DNA from: Candidatus Rhodoferax randersensis
GTDB lineage: Bacteria; Pseudomonadota; Gammaproteobacteria; Burkholderiales; Burkholderiaceae_C
Reading direction: 5' to 3'
Length of the DNA stretch: 64,000 nt
Assembly: GCA_016718155.1 (NCBI GenBank)
Contig: JADKEH010000010.1
Coordinates: 124,001 to 188,000 of the forward strand
In this document: positions 1 through 8,350 of the stretch, in pieces
Layout: each line of letters opens with the position of its first letter
Position numbering within the stretch: the first letter of the stretch is position 1
Notes under the pieces: generated by a model
What the model saw: the letters and a program-made list of their open reading frames with translations, nothing else
Told to the model about the DNA's origin: nothing
Databases searched by the model: none
Position numbers and translations under genes: made by a program

Positions 1-343
1 CCACAATCGTCGGAGCCGTTGACTCGACCGGTGTCGGCACGTCCGGTGGGGGCACGAAAGGCGGTGGCGGCGCCTCGACTTTCGGCGCTTCCTTTGGCAG
101 TTCGATCTTTTTGGGCGGTGGTGGTGGTGGTGGCGGCGGAATGATCACTTCCTGGATCACCACTGCCTCAAGCGGCTTTTTGATGATTTCCAAACCCTTG
201 CGCGCCAGCCCGGAGATCAGGGCGTAGCCAAGGAATGCGTGCAGGGCGATCACCACCACCAAACCCTTGAACCGACGCGTCGGGTCTTTGGGCTGGTACC
301 GGTAGTTCATGCCAATGGAGGCGTTGGCGACGGTGGTATTCAT
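1..343 (-). CDS. tonB: TonB-family energy transducer (3' part missing)
   Basis: This is the N-terminal part of a TonB protein; the C-terminal receptor-binding domain lies beyond the window edge. The translation starts MNTTVANASIGMNY, has one membrane segment at about residues 28-46, and then a proline-rich spacer with a run of eight prolines near residue 70 followed by lysine- and glutamate-rich PPP repeats, the usual periplasm-spanning design. TonB passes energy from ExbB/ExbD to outer-membrane receptors for iron chelates or vitamin B12. Its ATG overlaps the stop of the upstream exbD as ATGA, so it is the last gene seen of an exbB-exbD-exbD-tonB operon. The assignment is firm although the C terminus is not visible. 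Confidence 0.88.
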   Translation of the reverse strand, partial: MNTTVANASIGMNYRYQPKDPTRRFKGLVVVIALHAFLGYALISGLARKGLEIIKKPLEAVVIQEVIIPPPPPPPPPKKIELPKEAPKVEAPPPPFVPPPDVPTPVESTAPTIV

Positions 344-768
344 TGGACGAACTGCTCGCTGCCGACCACGGCGATCTTGGTCAAACCGATACGCTTGCTA
401 GAAGCCAGTACATTGGTGAACACGGCGTAGCTGGCAGCCTTGTTGGGGCGCAAGTGCACCTCAGGCTGCACCGTCGCCTTGGAAACCACGGTCATATTGG
501 TCTCTAGCTCTTGCGCGGTCACGGGCAATCCTTGCCAATACACGATGCTGCGCTCATCAATGTCAATCTGGATCTTCTCAGGCTTGATCAGATTCACCGG
601 CGGCGTGCCGACTGGCATTTCCAGATTGACGGCGTGAAGCTGAATCGGGATAGTGATGATCAGCATCACCAGCAGCACCAGCATCACGTCGATCAGCGGC
701 GTGGTGTTGATGTCCATCATCACCTCGGGTTCGCCCGAGCCGCCTGAACTTCCGACGTTCATTCCCAT
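340..768 (-). CDS. exbD: ExbD/TolR biopolymer transport protein (second copy)
   Basis: A 142-residue ExbD-family protein with a short cytoplasmic N terminus, one membrane helix at about residues 20-42 and a periplasmic domain. The helix carries the conserved aspartate in LIDVMLVLL that takes part in proton conduction in the ExbB/ExbD motor. It lies 30 bases after the first exbD and overlaps tonB by four bases (ATGA). The two ExbD copies share the N-terminal pattern of Asn-Val-Gly-Ser and INTTPL but differ clearly in the periplasmic part, so they are diverged paralogues rather than a fresh duplication. Two exbD genes in one operon are common in TonB systems of this type. Confidence 0.93.
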   Translation of the reverse strand: MGMNVGSSGGSGEPEVMMDINTTPLIDVMLVLLVMLIITIPIQLHAVNLEMPVGTPPVNLIKPEKIQIDIDERSIVYWQGLPVTAQELETNMTVVSKATVQPEVHLRPNKAASYAVFTNVLASSKRIGLTKIAVVGSEQFVQ

Positions 769-798
769 GGGATCAATCCTTGTTGTTTGCGTATGACC

Positions 799-1230
799 TC
801 AACCGCCCAGGGCAGGAGGTTCGGTAATGAAGGCAACCTTGACGATGCCCGCGCGCTGACAGGCGTACAGGATCTTGCCAACACCCTCGTATTGGGAGGT
901 CATGTCGCCACGGATCTGTACTTCAGGCTGAGGCTTCACGGTGGAAACCTTCTTGAGCTTGTCCACCAGCACTTCAACGTCCTTGATGCGTTGGTCGTAC
1001 CAGTACACGTTGCCGGCTGGGTCCACCGAAATGATGACGTTCTCGGGCTTGGTCTCTCGAACCTCGACACGCTCTTTGGGCAGTTCGAGCTTGATCGACG
1101 TCGTCACCACCGGAATGGTGATCAAAAAGATGATCAGTAACACCAACATCACGTCCACCAGGGGCGTGGTGTTGATGGCCGACATGACGGCGTCTTCGCC
1201 CTCATCCGGGGAGCCAACATTCATTGACAT
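799..1230 (-). CDS. exbD: ExbD/TolR biopolymer transport protein (first copy)
   Basis: A 143-residue ExbD-family protein: cytoplasmic N terminus, membrane helix at about residues 20-43 with the key aspartate in LVDVMLVLL, then a periplasmic domain. It works with ExbB in the inner membrane to convert the proton gradient into movement of TonB. It follows exbB by about 30 bases and precedes the second exbD by 30 bases. Its periplasmic part is more typical of ExbD than that of the downstream paralogue. Family assignment is secure; which of the two copies pairs with which TonB function cannot be read from sequence. Confidence 0.94.
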   Translation of the reverse strand: MSMNVGSPDEGEDAVMSAINTTPLVDVMLVLLIIFLITIPVVTTSIKLELPKERVEVRETKPENVIISVDPAGNVYWYDQRIKDVEVLVDKLKKVSTVKPQPEVQIRGDMTSQYEGVGKILYACQRAGIVKVAFITEPPALGG

Positions 1231-1262
1231 AGTGTGTTCCTGAAAGGCACAGCGCCGGGGTG

Positions 1263-2111
1263 TCAGGCCTTCTTGACCGAACCAAGAATCACGGCGTGCA
1301 GGTCGCTGCCGAAGGCGCGCACGTCACTCATCACTGCCTTGTTGCGACCAATCAGCCAGTTGTAGGCCAACACCGCGGGCACCGCGACAGCCAGACCAAT
1401 GGCGGTCATGATCAGCGCCTCACCCACCGGGCCGGCCACCTTGTCGATGGACGCCTGGCCGGAGAGCCCGATGGCGGTCAGGGCATGGTAGATGCCCCAA
1501 ACCGTGCCAAACAAGCCGACGAACGGGGAAATGGAGCCCACCGTGGCCAGCACCGACAAGCCGCCTTGCATGCTGGCCTGAATGCGTTCGACCGCACGGC
1601 CAATGCTCATAGTGACCCAATCGTTTAGGGGCACGTGACCCATCAAACCGTCATGTTGCTTGGTCGCTTCCAGACCGGCGTCTGCAATGAAACGAAACGG
1701 GCTGTTGGCGTCAAGCTTGGCGCAACCCTGCTGCACGGTGCCAGCAGACCAGAAGTCCTTTGCAGCACTCTTGGCCTGGCGACCAATCTTTGCCTGTTCC
1801 AGCAACTTCACGACCAGGATGTACCAACTGGCCACACTCATGGCCACCAGCATCAGCAACACTGATTTGGCGACGGCATCCGAACTCTTCCAGATGGCTC
1901 CGACGCCGTAAGGATTGTCGGTGGATTCGGCCTTTTTCCCGGCGGCAGCAGCGACGGCGGCCGGTGCAGCGGGGGCTGCGGCGTCGGCCGGTGCGGCCAC
2001 CGTAGCGGGCGCTGAGGCCTGAGCCAAAGCTGGGACCGAAGTCAATGAGAACAAGGCAAGAAGCACCGGGCCTGCGAGCGAGCGAACGATTTGATTCATG
2101 TTGAAACGCAC
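1263..2111 (-). CDS. exbB: ExbB/TolQ/MotA-family proton channel
   Basis: The inner-membrane ExbB motor subunit that drives TonB. The protein has an N-terminal signal-like helix followed by an Ala/Pro-rich stretch (an extended ExbB form common in betaproteobacteria), a first membrane helix at about residues 85-105, and the MotA/TolQ/ExbB domain with two further helices, including LATVGSISPFVGLFGTVWG and ALIMTAIGLAVAVPAVLAY. I favour the GTG start at 2111 because GGAA lies seven bases before it; the in-frame ATG at 2099 is four codons downstream but has the same Shine-Dalgarno motif much too far away. It is the first gene of exbB-exbD-exbD-tonB. Confidence 0.93.
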   Translation of the reverse strand: MRFNMNQIVRSLAGPVLLALFSLTSVPALAQASAPATVAAPADAAAPAAPAAVAAAAGKKAESTDNPYGVGAIWKSSDAVAKSVLLMLVAMSVASWYILVVKLLEQAKIGRQAKSAAKDFWSAGTVQQGCAKLDANSPFRFIADAGLEATKQHDGLMGHVPLNDWVTMSIGRAVERIQASMQGGLSVLATVGSISPFVGLFGTVWGIYHALTAIGLSGQASIDKVAGPVGEALIMTAIGLAVAVPAVLAYNWLIGRNKAVMSDVRAFGSDLHAVILGSVKKA

Positions 2112-2642
2112 AACAATTTCCTTTAAATAAGAGTTAGTCGGTTTGCACCGCACGCACTTTGATCCGACGCGTCGGGTTCTCGATACGGCTTGATTGCTGG
2201 ATGGCCGCGCGGATTGCCCCGTCACTACACTTCGATGAATTCGGGCCAACGCAACCGTGGACGCAACCGGACCGACTCAATCAGGGGCGCAAGTTTACCA
2301 GTCCGAGCCAGGGTTTCGACTCGGGGTAAACTCGCATTCGTAATCACTTTCTCCAAAAAACACGACAAAAAAGGTGAGAAAAGCGGCGGATTTCTAGTTA
2401 CGTAACGATTACTACGCCTGAAAGGGGTTCGAAAGGTGAGCCAAAAAAAAGGCCACTCAGCTCGGAGTGGCGTAAAGACTCACCGTTGGGGGCATGGGCT
2501 GATCCGTCCCGACGCCCAGCACGCCCATCACGATGTGATGGCCATGTTCAACTCGACCACAGCCTCGTCTTGCGATGTGATTGACCATTTGACTTTGCAC
2601 CTGAAACACGACAGGGCCAGGAACCAAACGGTCCGCACCCAC
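2112..2642. other. Intergenic region upstream of exbB and downstream of tssJ
   Basis: About 530 bases without a convincing gene. It contains a hairpin with a T-run ending the tssJ transcript (separate entry), a 10-base palindrome GTTACGTAAC at 2397-2406, and A-rich stretches near 2355-2380. A 61-codon minus-strand frame at 2457-2642 has no family resemblance and overlaps the terminator, so I do not call it. The promoter of exbB should lie here. I looked for a Fur box (GATAATGATAATCATTATC type) because of the TonB operon and saw none. Confidence 0.5.
2443..2471 (-). terminator. Rho-independent terminator after tssJ
   Basis: On the minus strand a 7-bp perfect stem, GCCACTC with GAGTGGC and a 6-base loop (2452-2471), is followed directly by a run of eight T (2443-2450 on the plus strand reads as A). 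It is about 170 bases after the tssJ stop and before exbB, so it would insulate the TonB operon from T6SS transcription. Confidence 0.8.
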
Positions 2643-3149
2643 TTACTCGATAGTGATCTGACGCGCGGTCACTTTGATCTGCAGATTGACTTCCTTGCCG
2701 ACCTCAATCATCCGCACGGCGCGCCACCGCGCCCGGTCCAGATCACGATAGGCCGCGAACACGGCCAAGGCTTTGGCCTCGGGCGGAAGCTTCATTTCCA
2801 GCGGTTTGCTGTCGCCAGGCCGCATTAGCAACTCCTCGCGAGCGACCACATCAGCGCCGAGGACCGTGGCGTCCTTTTCGAAAAGAGAAAAGAAGTCGGC
2901 CGCCTCGAAAGTTGCGGCCGATTTCAGCGCATAAACCCGCACCGTGATGGGGGATGGGCGATTGCGCGCATCCGGGTTGACGTCCGCCCCAGCGGCGATA
3001 CTCAGCTTGACTTGCGAAACAACCGGTTTACTCGCACAAGCTACCAAAGTCAGCGCCGCGACCAAGACACTCGCCCAGACCAGCACACGAGACACACTAC
3101 GACCGTAGCCGCCACCACGCACCGCCCCAGCCCACGAAATAGCGTTCAT
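2643..3149 (-). CDS. tssJ: TssJ, T6SS outer-membrane lipoprotein
   Basis: TssJ anchors the TssJLM membrane complex to the outer membrane and contacts the periplasmic end of TssM. The protein has a lipoprotein signal ending in a lipobox LVAC (about residues 35-38) and then a beta-sandwich-type domain with the TssJ pattern of Asp/Asn-rich turns (ADVNPDARNRPSPITVRVY) and a YALKS...F..ADF stretch. I chose the ATG at 3149 because AAGGG lies seven bases upstream; an in-frame ATG at 3170 has no such site. It is divergent from tssA, an arrangement seen in several betaproteobacterial T6SS loci, and is followed by a strong terminator. Confidence 0.85.
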   Translation of the reverse strand: MNAISWAGAVRGGGYGRSVSRVLVWASVLVAALTLVACASKPVVSQVKLSIAAGADVNPDARNRPSPITVRVYALKSAATFEAADFFSLFEKDATVLGADVVAREELLMRPGDSKPLEMKLPPEAKALAVFAAYRDLDRARWRAVRMIEVGKEVNLQIKVTARQITIE

Positions 3150-3281
3150 ACTGCGACCCTTTGTGAACAAATTGGCTAAAGCCTATCACAGCCCCAACCA
3201 AAATGCGCCAACTTCGACGCTTTCAATTATCATCCCGCTGATCGTCTTTGAGCCGGAGTGCCCCCGTTTAACGAGAGTCCG
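3150..3281. promoter_or_regulatory. Divergent tssJ / tssA promoter region
   Basis: The 132 bases between two divergent T6SS genes must hold promoters for both. It is AT-richer than its surroundings around 3165-3235. I could not pick -35/-10 hexamers with confidence, and I saw no -24/-12 (GG-N10-GC) sigma-54 element. Confidence 0.35.
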
Positions 3282-4295
3282 ATGCTGTCACCTGAATCAA
3301 TAGCTGCTTTACTGGCGCCGGTGTCCGATACGCTTCCCTGCGGGGAGGACCTTGAGTACGACGCTGCCTTCATCGGGCTTGAAGCAGCGTCGCGGTCCAA
3401 GGCCGAGCAGCAGTTTGGCGACTCGGTCATCCCCGCCGTAGAGCCAGACTGGCGCGCAGTGGCCGAACAGGCCCATGAACTGCTGCGCCGCACCAAGGAT
3501 GTTCGCGTCGCCATTCTGCTGCTAAGGGCTTGTGCGCGGCTGCAAGGTGTGAGCGGCTTCTCCATGGGCCTGCAACTGCTCAATTCGCTGCTCGATACCT
3601 ATTGGGACACCATCCACCCGCAGCTTGACGCCGATGACGGCAACGACCCCACCATGCGGATCAATGCCCTCGCGCCGCTTTCGGACGCGGACATGGCCGT
3701 GCGCGATTTGCACGACGCACGAGTCGGAACGGCGCGCAGCCTGGGCACCATGCTCGTACGCGACATCGAGGTTGCGTTCGGTCGATTGAGCACCAAAGAG
3801 GGCCAGGCCAGCTACACCACCACGCAGATTGAAGGCGCCATCAGCGAGATACGGGCCAGCGAACCTCAGTCGCTGGCATACGGTGCCGGTTTGCGTGATC
3901 AGGTCGACCAGCTCAAGTCCCTGCTCGATAGTCGGGTTGGCGGCGGCCAGCAAGTTGACCTCAAAGCGTTGCGAGACATTGCTTCGCTGCTGCGGCAGAC
4001 CTGCTCGGATGCCACCGCGCAGGACAGCGCGCCCGGCGACGCCGACGCCCATTCCGAAGGTGGCCGCCCGGTGGCTGGTGGATCGGGCCAGCTACGCAGC
4101 CGCCAGGACGCCATGGCGACCCTCGACCGTGTCATAACCTACCTTGAGCAGACCGAGCCCGGCAATCCGGCGCCGCTTCTCATCAAACGCGCGCAGCGCT
4201 TGATTGGCGTGAGTTTTCTTGAGATCATGTCCGACTTGGCGCCCGAGGCGCTGGGCAGTATTGAAAACATTACCGGGCGTGGCAACACGAGTTGA
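3282..4295 (+). CDS. tssA: TssA, T6SS baseplate/tail assembly protein
   Basis: A 337-residue TssA of the ImpA_N family. TssA primes assembly of the baseplate and guides polymerisation of the Hcp tube and TssBC sheath. The N-terminal ImpA_N domain is clear: SDTLPCGEDLEYD near residue 15, then the WRAVAEQAHELL...TKDVRVA stretch and a GFSMGLQLLNSLLDTYWDTIHP motif. The C-terminal part is short and helical. I chose ATG at 3282; a GTG eight codons upstream (3258) is possible but has no better ribosome site. It heads the plus-strand block tssA-tssB-tssC. Confidence 0.93.
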   Translation: MLSPESIAALLAPVSDTLPCGEDLEYDAAFIGLEAASRSKAEQQFGDSVIPAVEPDWRAVAEQAHELLRRTKDVRVAILLLRACARLQGVSGFSMGLQLLNSLLDTYWDTIHPQLDADDGNDPTMRINALAPLSDADMAVRDLHDARVGTARSLGTMLVRDIEVAFGRLSTKEGQASYTTTQIEGAISEIRASEPQSLAYGAGLRDQVDQLKSLLDSRVGGGQQVDLKALRDIASLLRQTCSDATAQDSAPGDADAHSEGGRPVAGGSGQLRSRQDAMATLDRVITYLEQTEPGNPAPLLIKRAQRLIGVSFLEIMSDLAPEALGSIENITGRGNTS

Positions 4296-4348
4296 ACCAA
4301 GCGTTCACCCCACACCTTTAATTCGTCAATCGTAACAAGGAGTCCACC

Positions 4349-4861
4349 ATGGCCACCAGCAGTCAAAAGTTCATCGCCCGCAACCGGGCGCCGCGCGTCC
4401 AGATTGAGTATGACGTGGAGCTCTACGGGGCCGAGAAGAAGATCCAGTTGCCGTTCGTCATGGGTGTACTGGCCGATTTATCTGGAAAACCCGCTGACCC
4501 GTTGGCACCGGTGGTGGAACGTAAGTTCCTCGAGTTTGATACCGACAACTTCGATGCACGTATGAAAGCCATGAAGCCGCGCGCGGCATTCTCGGTTCCC
4601 AATAGCCTGACCGGCGAAGGCGACATGAAAGTTGACCTGACCTTTGAGAGCATGGACGACTTCTCCCCGGCCAATGTCGCCAAGAAAGTGGATGCTTTGA
4701 ATAAATTGCTTGACGCGCGAACCCAGTTGTCGAATCTGGTGACTTACATGGACGGCAAGGGCGGCGCGGAGGAGCTCCTGGCCAAGGTCATGGAAGACCC
4801 TGCTCTGTTGGCATCGCTTGCGGCCAGCAAGAAGGCTCAAGATACCACGCCATCGGCTTAA
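4349..4861 (+). CDS. tssB: TssB, T6SS contractile sheath small subunit
   Basis: A 170-residue TssB (VipA/ImpB) with all family landmarks: an N-terminal QKFIARNRAPRVQIEYDVE segment, a KIQLPFVMGVLADLSG strand pair, a FDTDNFDARM stretch and a long C-terminal helix used to interlock with TssC. TssB and TssC form the cytoplasmic sheath whose contraction fires the Hcp tube. AAGGAG lies upstream of the ATG. Length matches the usual 160-175 residues. It sits 53 bases after tssA and 26 before tssC. Confidence 0.97.
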   Translation: MATSSQKFIARNRAPRVQIEYDVELYGAEKKIQLPFVMGVLADLSGKPADPLAPVVERKFLEFDTDNFDARMKAMKPRAAFSVPNSLTGEGDMKVDLTFESMDDFSPANVAKKVDALNKLLDARTQLSNLVTYMDGKGGAEELLAKVMEDPALLASLAASKKAQDTTPSA

Positions 4862-4887
4862 CCCGACCTCATTCAGGAGCCCCCATC

Positions 4888-6384
4888 ATGTCCGAAGCCC
4901 TCGCCCAAAAAAGCGCTCTTCAAGGTGTTACCTACGAAGGGAACGACTTTGCCTCCCTGCTGAACAAGGAGTTCAAGCCCCGAACCGACGAAGCCAAGAG
5001 CGCCGTCGAAGCAGCGGTGCAAACTCTGGCCCAGCAGGCATTGAGCCAGACCGCCTTGATTGGTAAGGATGTCATGGAGACCATCCAGTCCATGATCGCC
5101 GCCATCGACCAGAAGCTGACCGAACAAGTCAATCGCATCCTGCACAACGCCGAGTTCCAGAAGCTCGAAGGAGCATGGCGGGGTTTGCACTACATGGTGA
5201 ATAACACCGAGTCCGATGTCCACCTGAAGATTCGAGTCATGGACATTTCGAAACAAGAGTTGGGCAAGAACCTCAAACGTTTCAAAGGCGCGGCTTGGGA
5301 CCAGAGCCCGCTGTTCAAGAAGATCTACGAGGAGGAATACGGCCAGTTTGGCGGTGAGCCGTTCGGCGCCTTGGTGGGTGACTACCATTTCGACCAGAGC
5401 CCCCCCGATGTTGAACTGCTCGGCGAAATGGCGAAGATCGCGGCCTCGGCCCACGCGCCCTTTATCACCGGCGCAAGCCCATCCTTGATGCAGATGGAGT
5501 CGTGGCAAGAACTGGCCAACCCACGCGACCTGACCAAGATCTTCTCCACGCCAGAATATGCTGGCTGGCGCAGTCTGCGCGAGTCCGAAGACTCCAGGTA
5601 CATCGGCATGTGCATGCCACGATTTCTGGCGCGCACTCCCTATGGAGCGAAAACCAATCCGGTCGAAGAATTCAACTTCGAAGAGGATGTGGCAGGCGCC
5701 GACCACAACAAGTACGCATGGGCCAATGCCGCCTATGCCATGGCCACCAACATCAACCGCTCCTACAAGCAATATGGCTGGGGCTCGCGCATTCGCGGTG
5801 TTGAGTCCGGTGGCGCGGTCGAGAATCTGCCACTACACACCTTCCCGACCGATGATGGTGGCGTCGACCAGAAGTGTCCGACGGAAATCGCCATCAGCGA
5901 TCGCCGCGAGGCGGAGCTCTCAGGTTGCGGCCTGCTGTCGATGATCCACCGCAAAAATTCCGACTTTGCTGCGTTCATTGGCGCGCAGTCCTTGCACAAA
6001 CCCGCCGAGTACGACGATCCCGACGCCACTGCCAACGCGGCCTTGGCGGCCCGCCTGCCTTATTTGTTCGCCTGCAACCGCTTTGCCCACTACCTGAAGT
6101 GCATCGTGCGCGACAAGGTTGGTAGCTTCAAGGAACGCGCCGACATGGAACGTTGGCTGAACGCCTGGATCATGAACTATGTCGATGGCGACCCGACCAA
6201 TTCGTCTGAGACAACCAAGGCGCAAAAACCCTTGGCGGCGGCGGAGGTGGTGGTGGAAGAAATAGAAGGACAACCTGGCTACTATTCGTCCAAATTCTTC
6301 CTGCGCCCGCACTATCAACTGGAAGGCTTGACCGTATCCCTGCGCTTGGTCTCCAAACTGCCTTCAGGCAAGGGCGCAAAGTAG
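4888..6384 (+). CDS. tssC: TssC, T6SS contractile sheath large subunit
   Basis: A 498-residue TssC (VipB/ImpC), the usual length. Recognisable blocks include the WRGLHYMVNNTESD segment near residue 92, the FGALVGDYHFDQSP block near 155, and the carboxy-terminal PFLLRPHYQLE-like ending (FFLRPHYQLEGLTVSLRLVS), which is highly conserved in the family. With TssB it builds the contractile sheath that is recycled by ClpV. AGGAG precedes the ATG. The gene closes the tssABC block; an 86-base gap follows. Confidence 0.97.
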   Translation: MSEALAQKSALQGVTYEGNDFASLLNKEFKPRTDEAKSAVEAAVQTLAQQALSQTALIGKDVMETIQSMIAAIDQKLTEQVNRILHNAEFQKLEGAWRGLHYMVNNTESDVHLKIRVMDISKQELGKNLKRFKGAAWDQSPLFKKIYEEEYGQFGGEPFGALVGDYHFDQSPPDVELLGEMAKIAASAHAPFITGASPSLMQMESWQELANPRDLTKIFSTPEYAGWRSLRESEDSRYIGMCMPRFLARTPYGAKTNPVEEFNFEEDVAGADHNKYAWANAAYAMATNINRSYKQYGWGSRIRGVESGGAVENLPLHTFPTDDGGVDQKCPTEIAISDRREAELSGCGLLSMIHRKNSDFAAFIGAQSLHKPAEYDDPDATANAALAARLPYLFACNRFAHYLKCIVRDKVGSFKERADMERWLNAWIMNYVDGDPTNSSETTKAQKPLAAAEVVVEEIEGQPGYYSSKFFLRPHYQLEGLTVSLRLVSKLPSGKGAK

Positions 6385-6470
6385 TCGCGCTGGGGCCTAT
6401 GAGGAAGGCTCCTTCCCTTTGCGACAGCATCATTGCAGGGTCGTGCCCTCCCGTGTAACCAGGAACGCTG

Positions 6471-8318
6471 ATGGCTGATGTTTTGAATCGACTTTTGGCG
6501 ACCCTCGCTGCCGCCGGGGCCTTGGCTCTGTCCGGCTGCGGAGGTATTGCCGATGAAGCCCAGACCGACAAGGGCACCAACACACCACTGTCAATTGTGT
6601 CTTTGACCGGATTGCCTGGCTATACGGTTGGTAGTCCGCAGACTTACACATTGACCATTCGCGATCCAGACGGCGTAGCCGATGTGCGTGCCACGCTGGA
6701 CGGCGTGGCGATCCCTATCGTGGTCGTCGGCGATAGATACTCGATCACCCTTCCCCCTGATCTTGGCGTCGGGACCCACACGCTGGTGTTCACCGGCGCC
6801 GGCAAGGCGCCCGACGGTACGCGTGAACTGCCTTGGTCCGAGGGCCTGAGTGTCACGGTCTATCGGGCCAACACGCCCCTGACCATCAGCCCGATAGCCG
6901 GCGTCTCTGCCTACACCATCGGCACCGCGCAGACCTACAGCGCGACGGTGGTGGACCCTAACGGCATCGACAGCGTTATCGCAACAGCCAACGGCGTCGC
7001 CATTGCTGTGGTTCAGAGCGGCGCGCAATATTCTGCAACCCTGCCGGCCGACACGAAGGCAGGCGTGGTCTCGCTAACCTTCACCGCGATCGGGTTGTCC
7101 CCCGACGGCACCAAGGAGGCAGCCACGACATCCACCCAGACCATAACGGTCTACGCGACCAACACACCGCTGGCCATCGGCACCATCACGGGTCTCGCCA
7201 GCTACACCGTCGGCGTGGCGCAAACCTTCGGCATCATCCCGGTCGATCCAGACGGCATTGGCAATGTCACCGCCACCCTGGACGGCGGCGCGCTGCCAGT
7301 CAGCGCGAGCGGCTCGGGCTTTGCGGTGACCCTTCCAGCCAGCACTGCTGCCGGAACCCACACCGTGCGCTTTGAGGCGACCGGCAAGAGGCCGGACGGC
7401 TCGGCTGAAGACGTGGCATTCGTGAGTCGTGACATCACGATCTACCCGGGCAACACGCCACTGAATGCCAGTGCGTGGTCAGGCCCGACGAGCTACCCCA
7501 CCGGGCAAGTTCAGATTTACTCCTCGACGGTCGTTGATCCGAACGGCATTGACAACGTCAGCGCGACGCTCGACGGCCAATCGGTGCCAGTGGTCTCAAG
7601 CGGCGCAACCTACTCGGTCACACTACCGGTGAGCACGCCACCCGGTAGCCACACCCTGGTCCTCAGCGCAACCGGGAAGGCACCGGATGGATCGAAGGAA
7701 CAACCCCAGACCGTCAGCCTCACGATCTCCGTGACGGCCATCAATACGCCACTGGTGATCGGTCCGATCATCGGATCCTCGGGCATTGGCTACGGCACTG
7801 CCGGGTCCTACAGCGTCACGGTGGTGGATCCCGAAGGCATCGTGAGCGTCAGCGCCACCCTTGATGGACAAGCGATTGTGACCACTCAGTCCGGCAGCAA
7901 TTATTATGTCACGGTGCCCGCGTCAACGGCGCTGGGTGCTCATTCGCTGCAGATATCCGCGACGGGCCGACAGCTTGATGGCACGGCCGAGCCGACGCAA
8001 TCGGTCAGCCTAACTGTCACCGTGGTGATCGTCAACTCCCCGACGTCCCTCAGCGCCATTTCGGAAACAACCATCGGCTCGACAGTTTCACTGACTGTAT
8101 TCAGCGTTGTCGCAAGCGACCCGGACGGGATAGCCTCCGTGACGGCGAGCCTTGACGGCGTCGCGTACTCATTGCTACAAGTTGGCACAACCTATTCGTT
8201 CTCCGTGCCAACGTCCGCCGCACATCCTGGGCCACACACCGTGGTGTTTACGGCAGTTGGTCTGCTGCCAGATGGCGCCGTGGAGCAGGCCCGAGTCGTG
8301 AGCTACTTCATCCCCTAG
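6471..8318 (+). CDS. Lipoprotein with six Ig-like 97-residue repeats
   Basis: A 615-residue predicted outer-membrane lipoprotein of unknown function. The signal peptide ends in a lipobox L-S-G-C with the lipid-bearing cysteine at residue 23; the next residue is Gly, not the Asp that would keep it in the inner membrane. Residues 37 to the end are six tandem units beginning at 37, 134, 231, 328, 425 and 522. Each contains a start NTPL, a Y-[ST]-x-G turn, D-P-[DN/E]-G-[IV], T-L-D-G, a Y-[SY]-[VI]-T-[LV]-P strand, T-H-[TS]-L and a final P-D-G-T-x-E. The composition (Thr, Val, Ser, Gly) and alternating strands suggest immunoglobulin or cadherin-like beta sandwiches, an inference. It sits between tssC and hcp, so it may serve the T6SS or be a surface stalk. 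I know no described T6SS component like it. Confidence 0.8.
   Translation: MADVLNRLLATLAAAGALALSGCGGIADEAQTDKGTNTPLSIVSLTGLPGYTVGSPQTYTLTIRDPDGVADVRATLDGVAIPIVVVGDRYSITLPPDLGVGTHTLVFTGAGKAPDGTRELPWSEGLSVTVYRANTPLTISPIAGVSAYTIGTAQTYSATVVDPNGIDSVIATANGVAIAVVQSGAQYSATLPADTKAGVVSLTFTAIGLSPDGTKEAATTSTQTITVYATNTPLAIGTITGLASYTVGVAQTFGIIPVDPDGIGNVTATLDGGALPVSASGSGFAVTLPASTAAGTHTVRFEATGKRPDGSAEDVAFVSRDITIYPGNTPLNASAWSGPTSYPTGQVQIYSSTVVDPNGIDNVSATLDGQSVPVVSSGATYSVTLPVSTPPGSHTLVLSATGKAPDGSKEQPQTVSLTISVTAINTPLVIGPIIGSSGIGYGTAGSYSVTVVDPEGIVSVSATLDGQAIVTTQSGSNYYVTVPASTALGAHSLQISATGRQLDGTAEPTQSVSLTVTVVIVNSPTSLSAISETTIGSTVSLTVFSVVASDPDGIASVTASLDGVAYSLLQVGTTYSFSVPTSAAHPGPHTVVFTAVGLLPDGAVEQARVVSYFIP
6579..8318 (+). 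repeat. Six in-frame tandem units, period exactly 291 bp
   Basis: The units start at 6579, 6870, 7161, 7452, 7743 and 8034, five successive intervals of exactly 291 bases (97 codons); the last unit runs 285 bases to the stop. DNA identity between units is moderate, so the repeats are old, yet no insertion or deletion has accumulated, which points to selection on domain length. Confidence 0.9.
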
Positions 8319-8350
8319 CCTGAAACGCCACTCTGCCGGTCCAGCCGCGG

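Noticed and set aside
6579..8318. Repeat region as a CRISPR-like or satellite array
   Set aside because: The period of 291 bp is codon-exact and the units are diverged within an open lipoprotein frame, so it is a protein-domain repeat.
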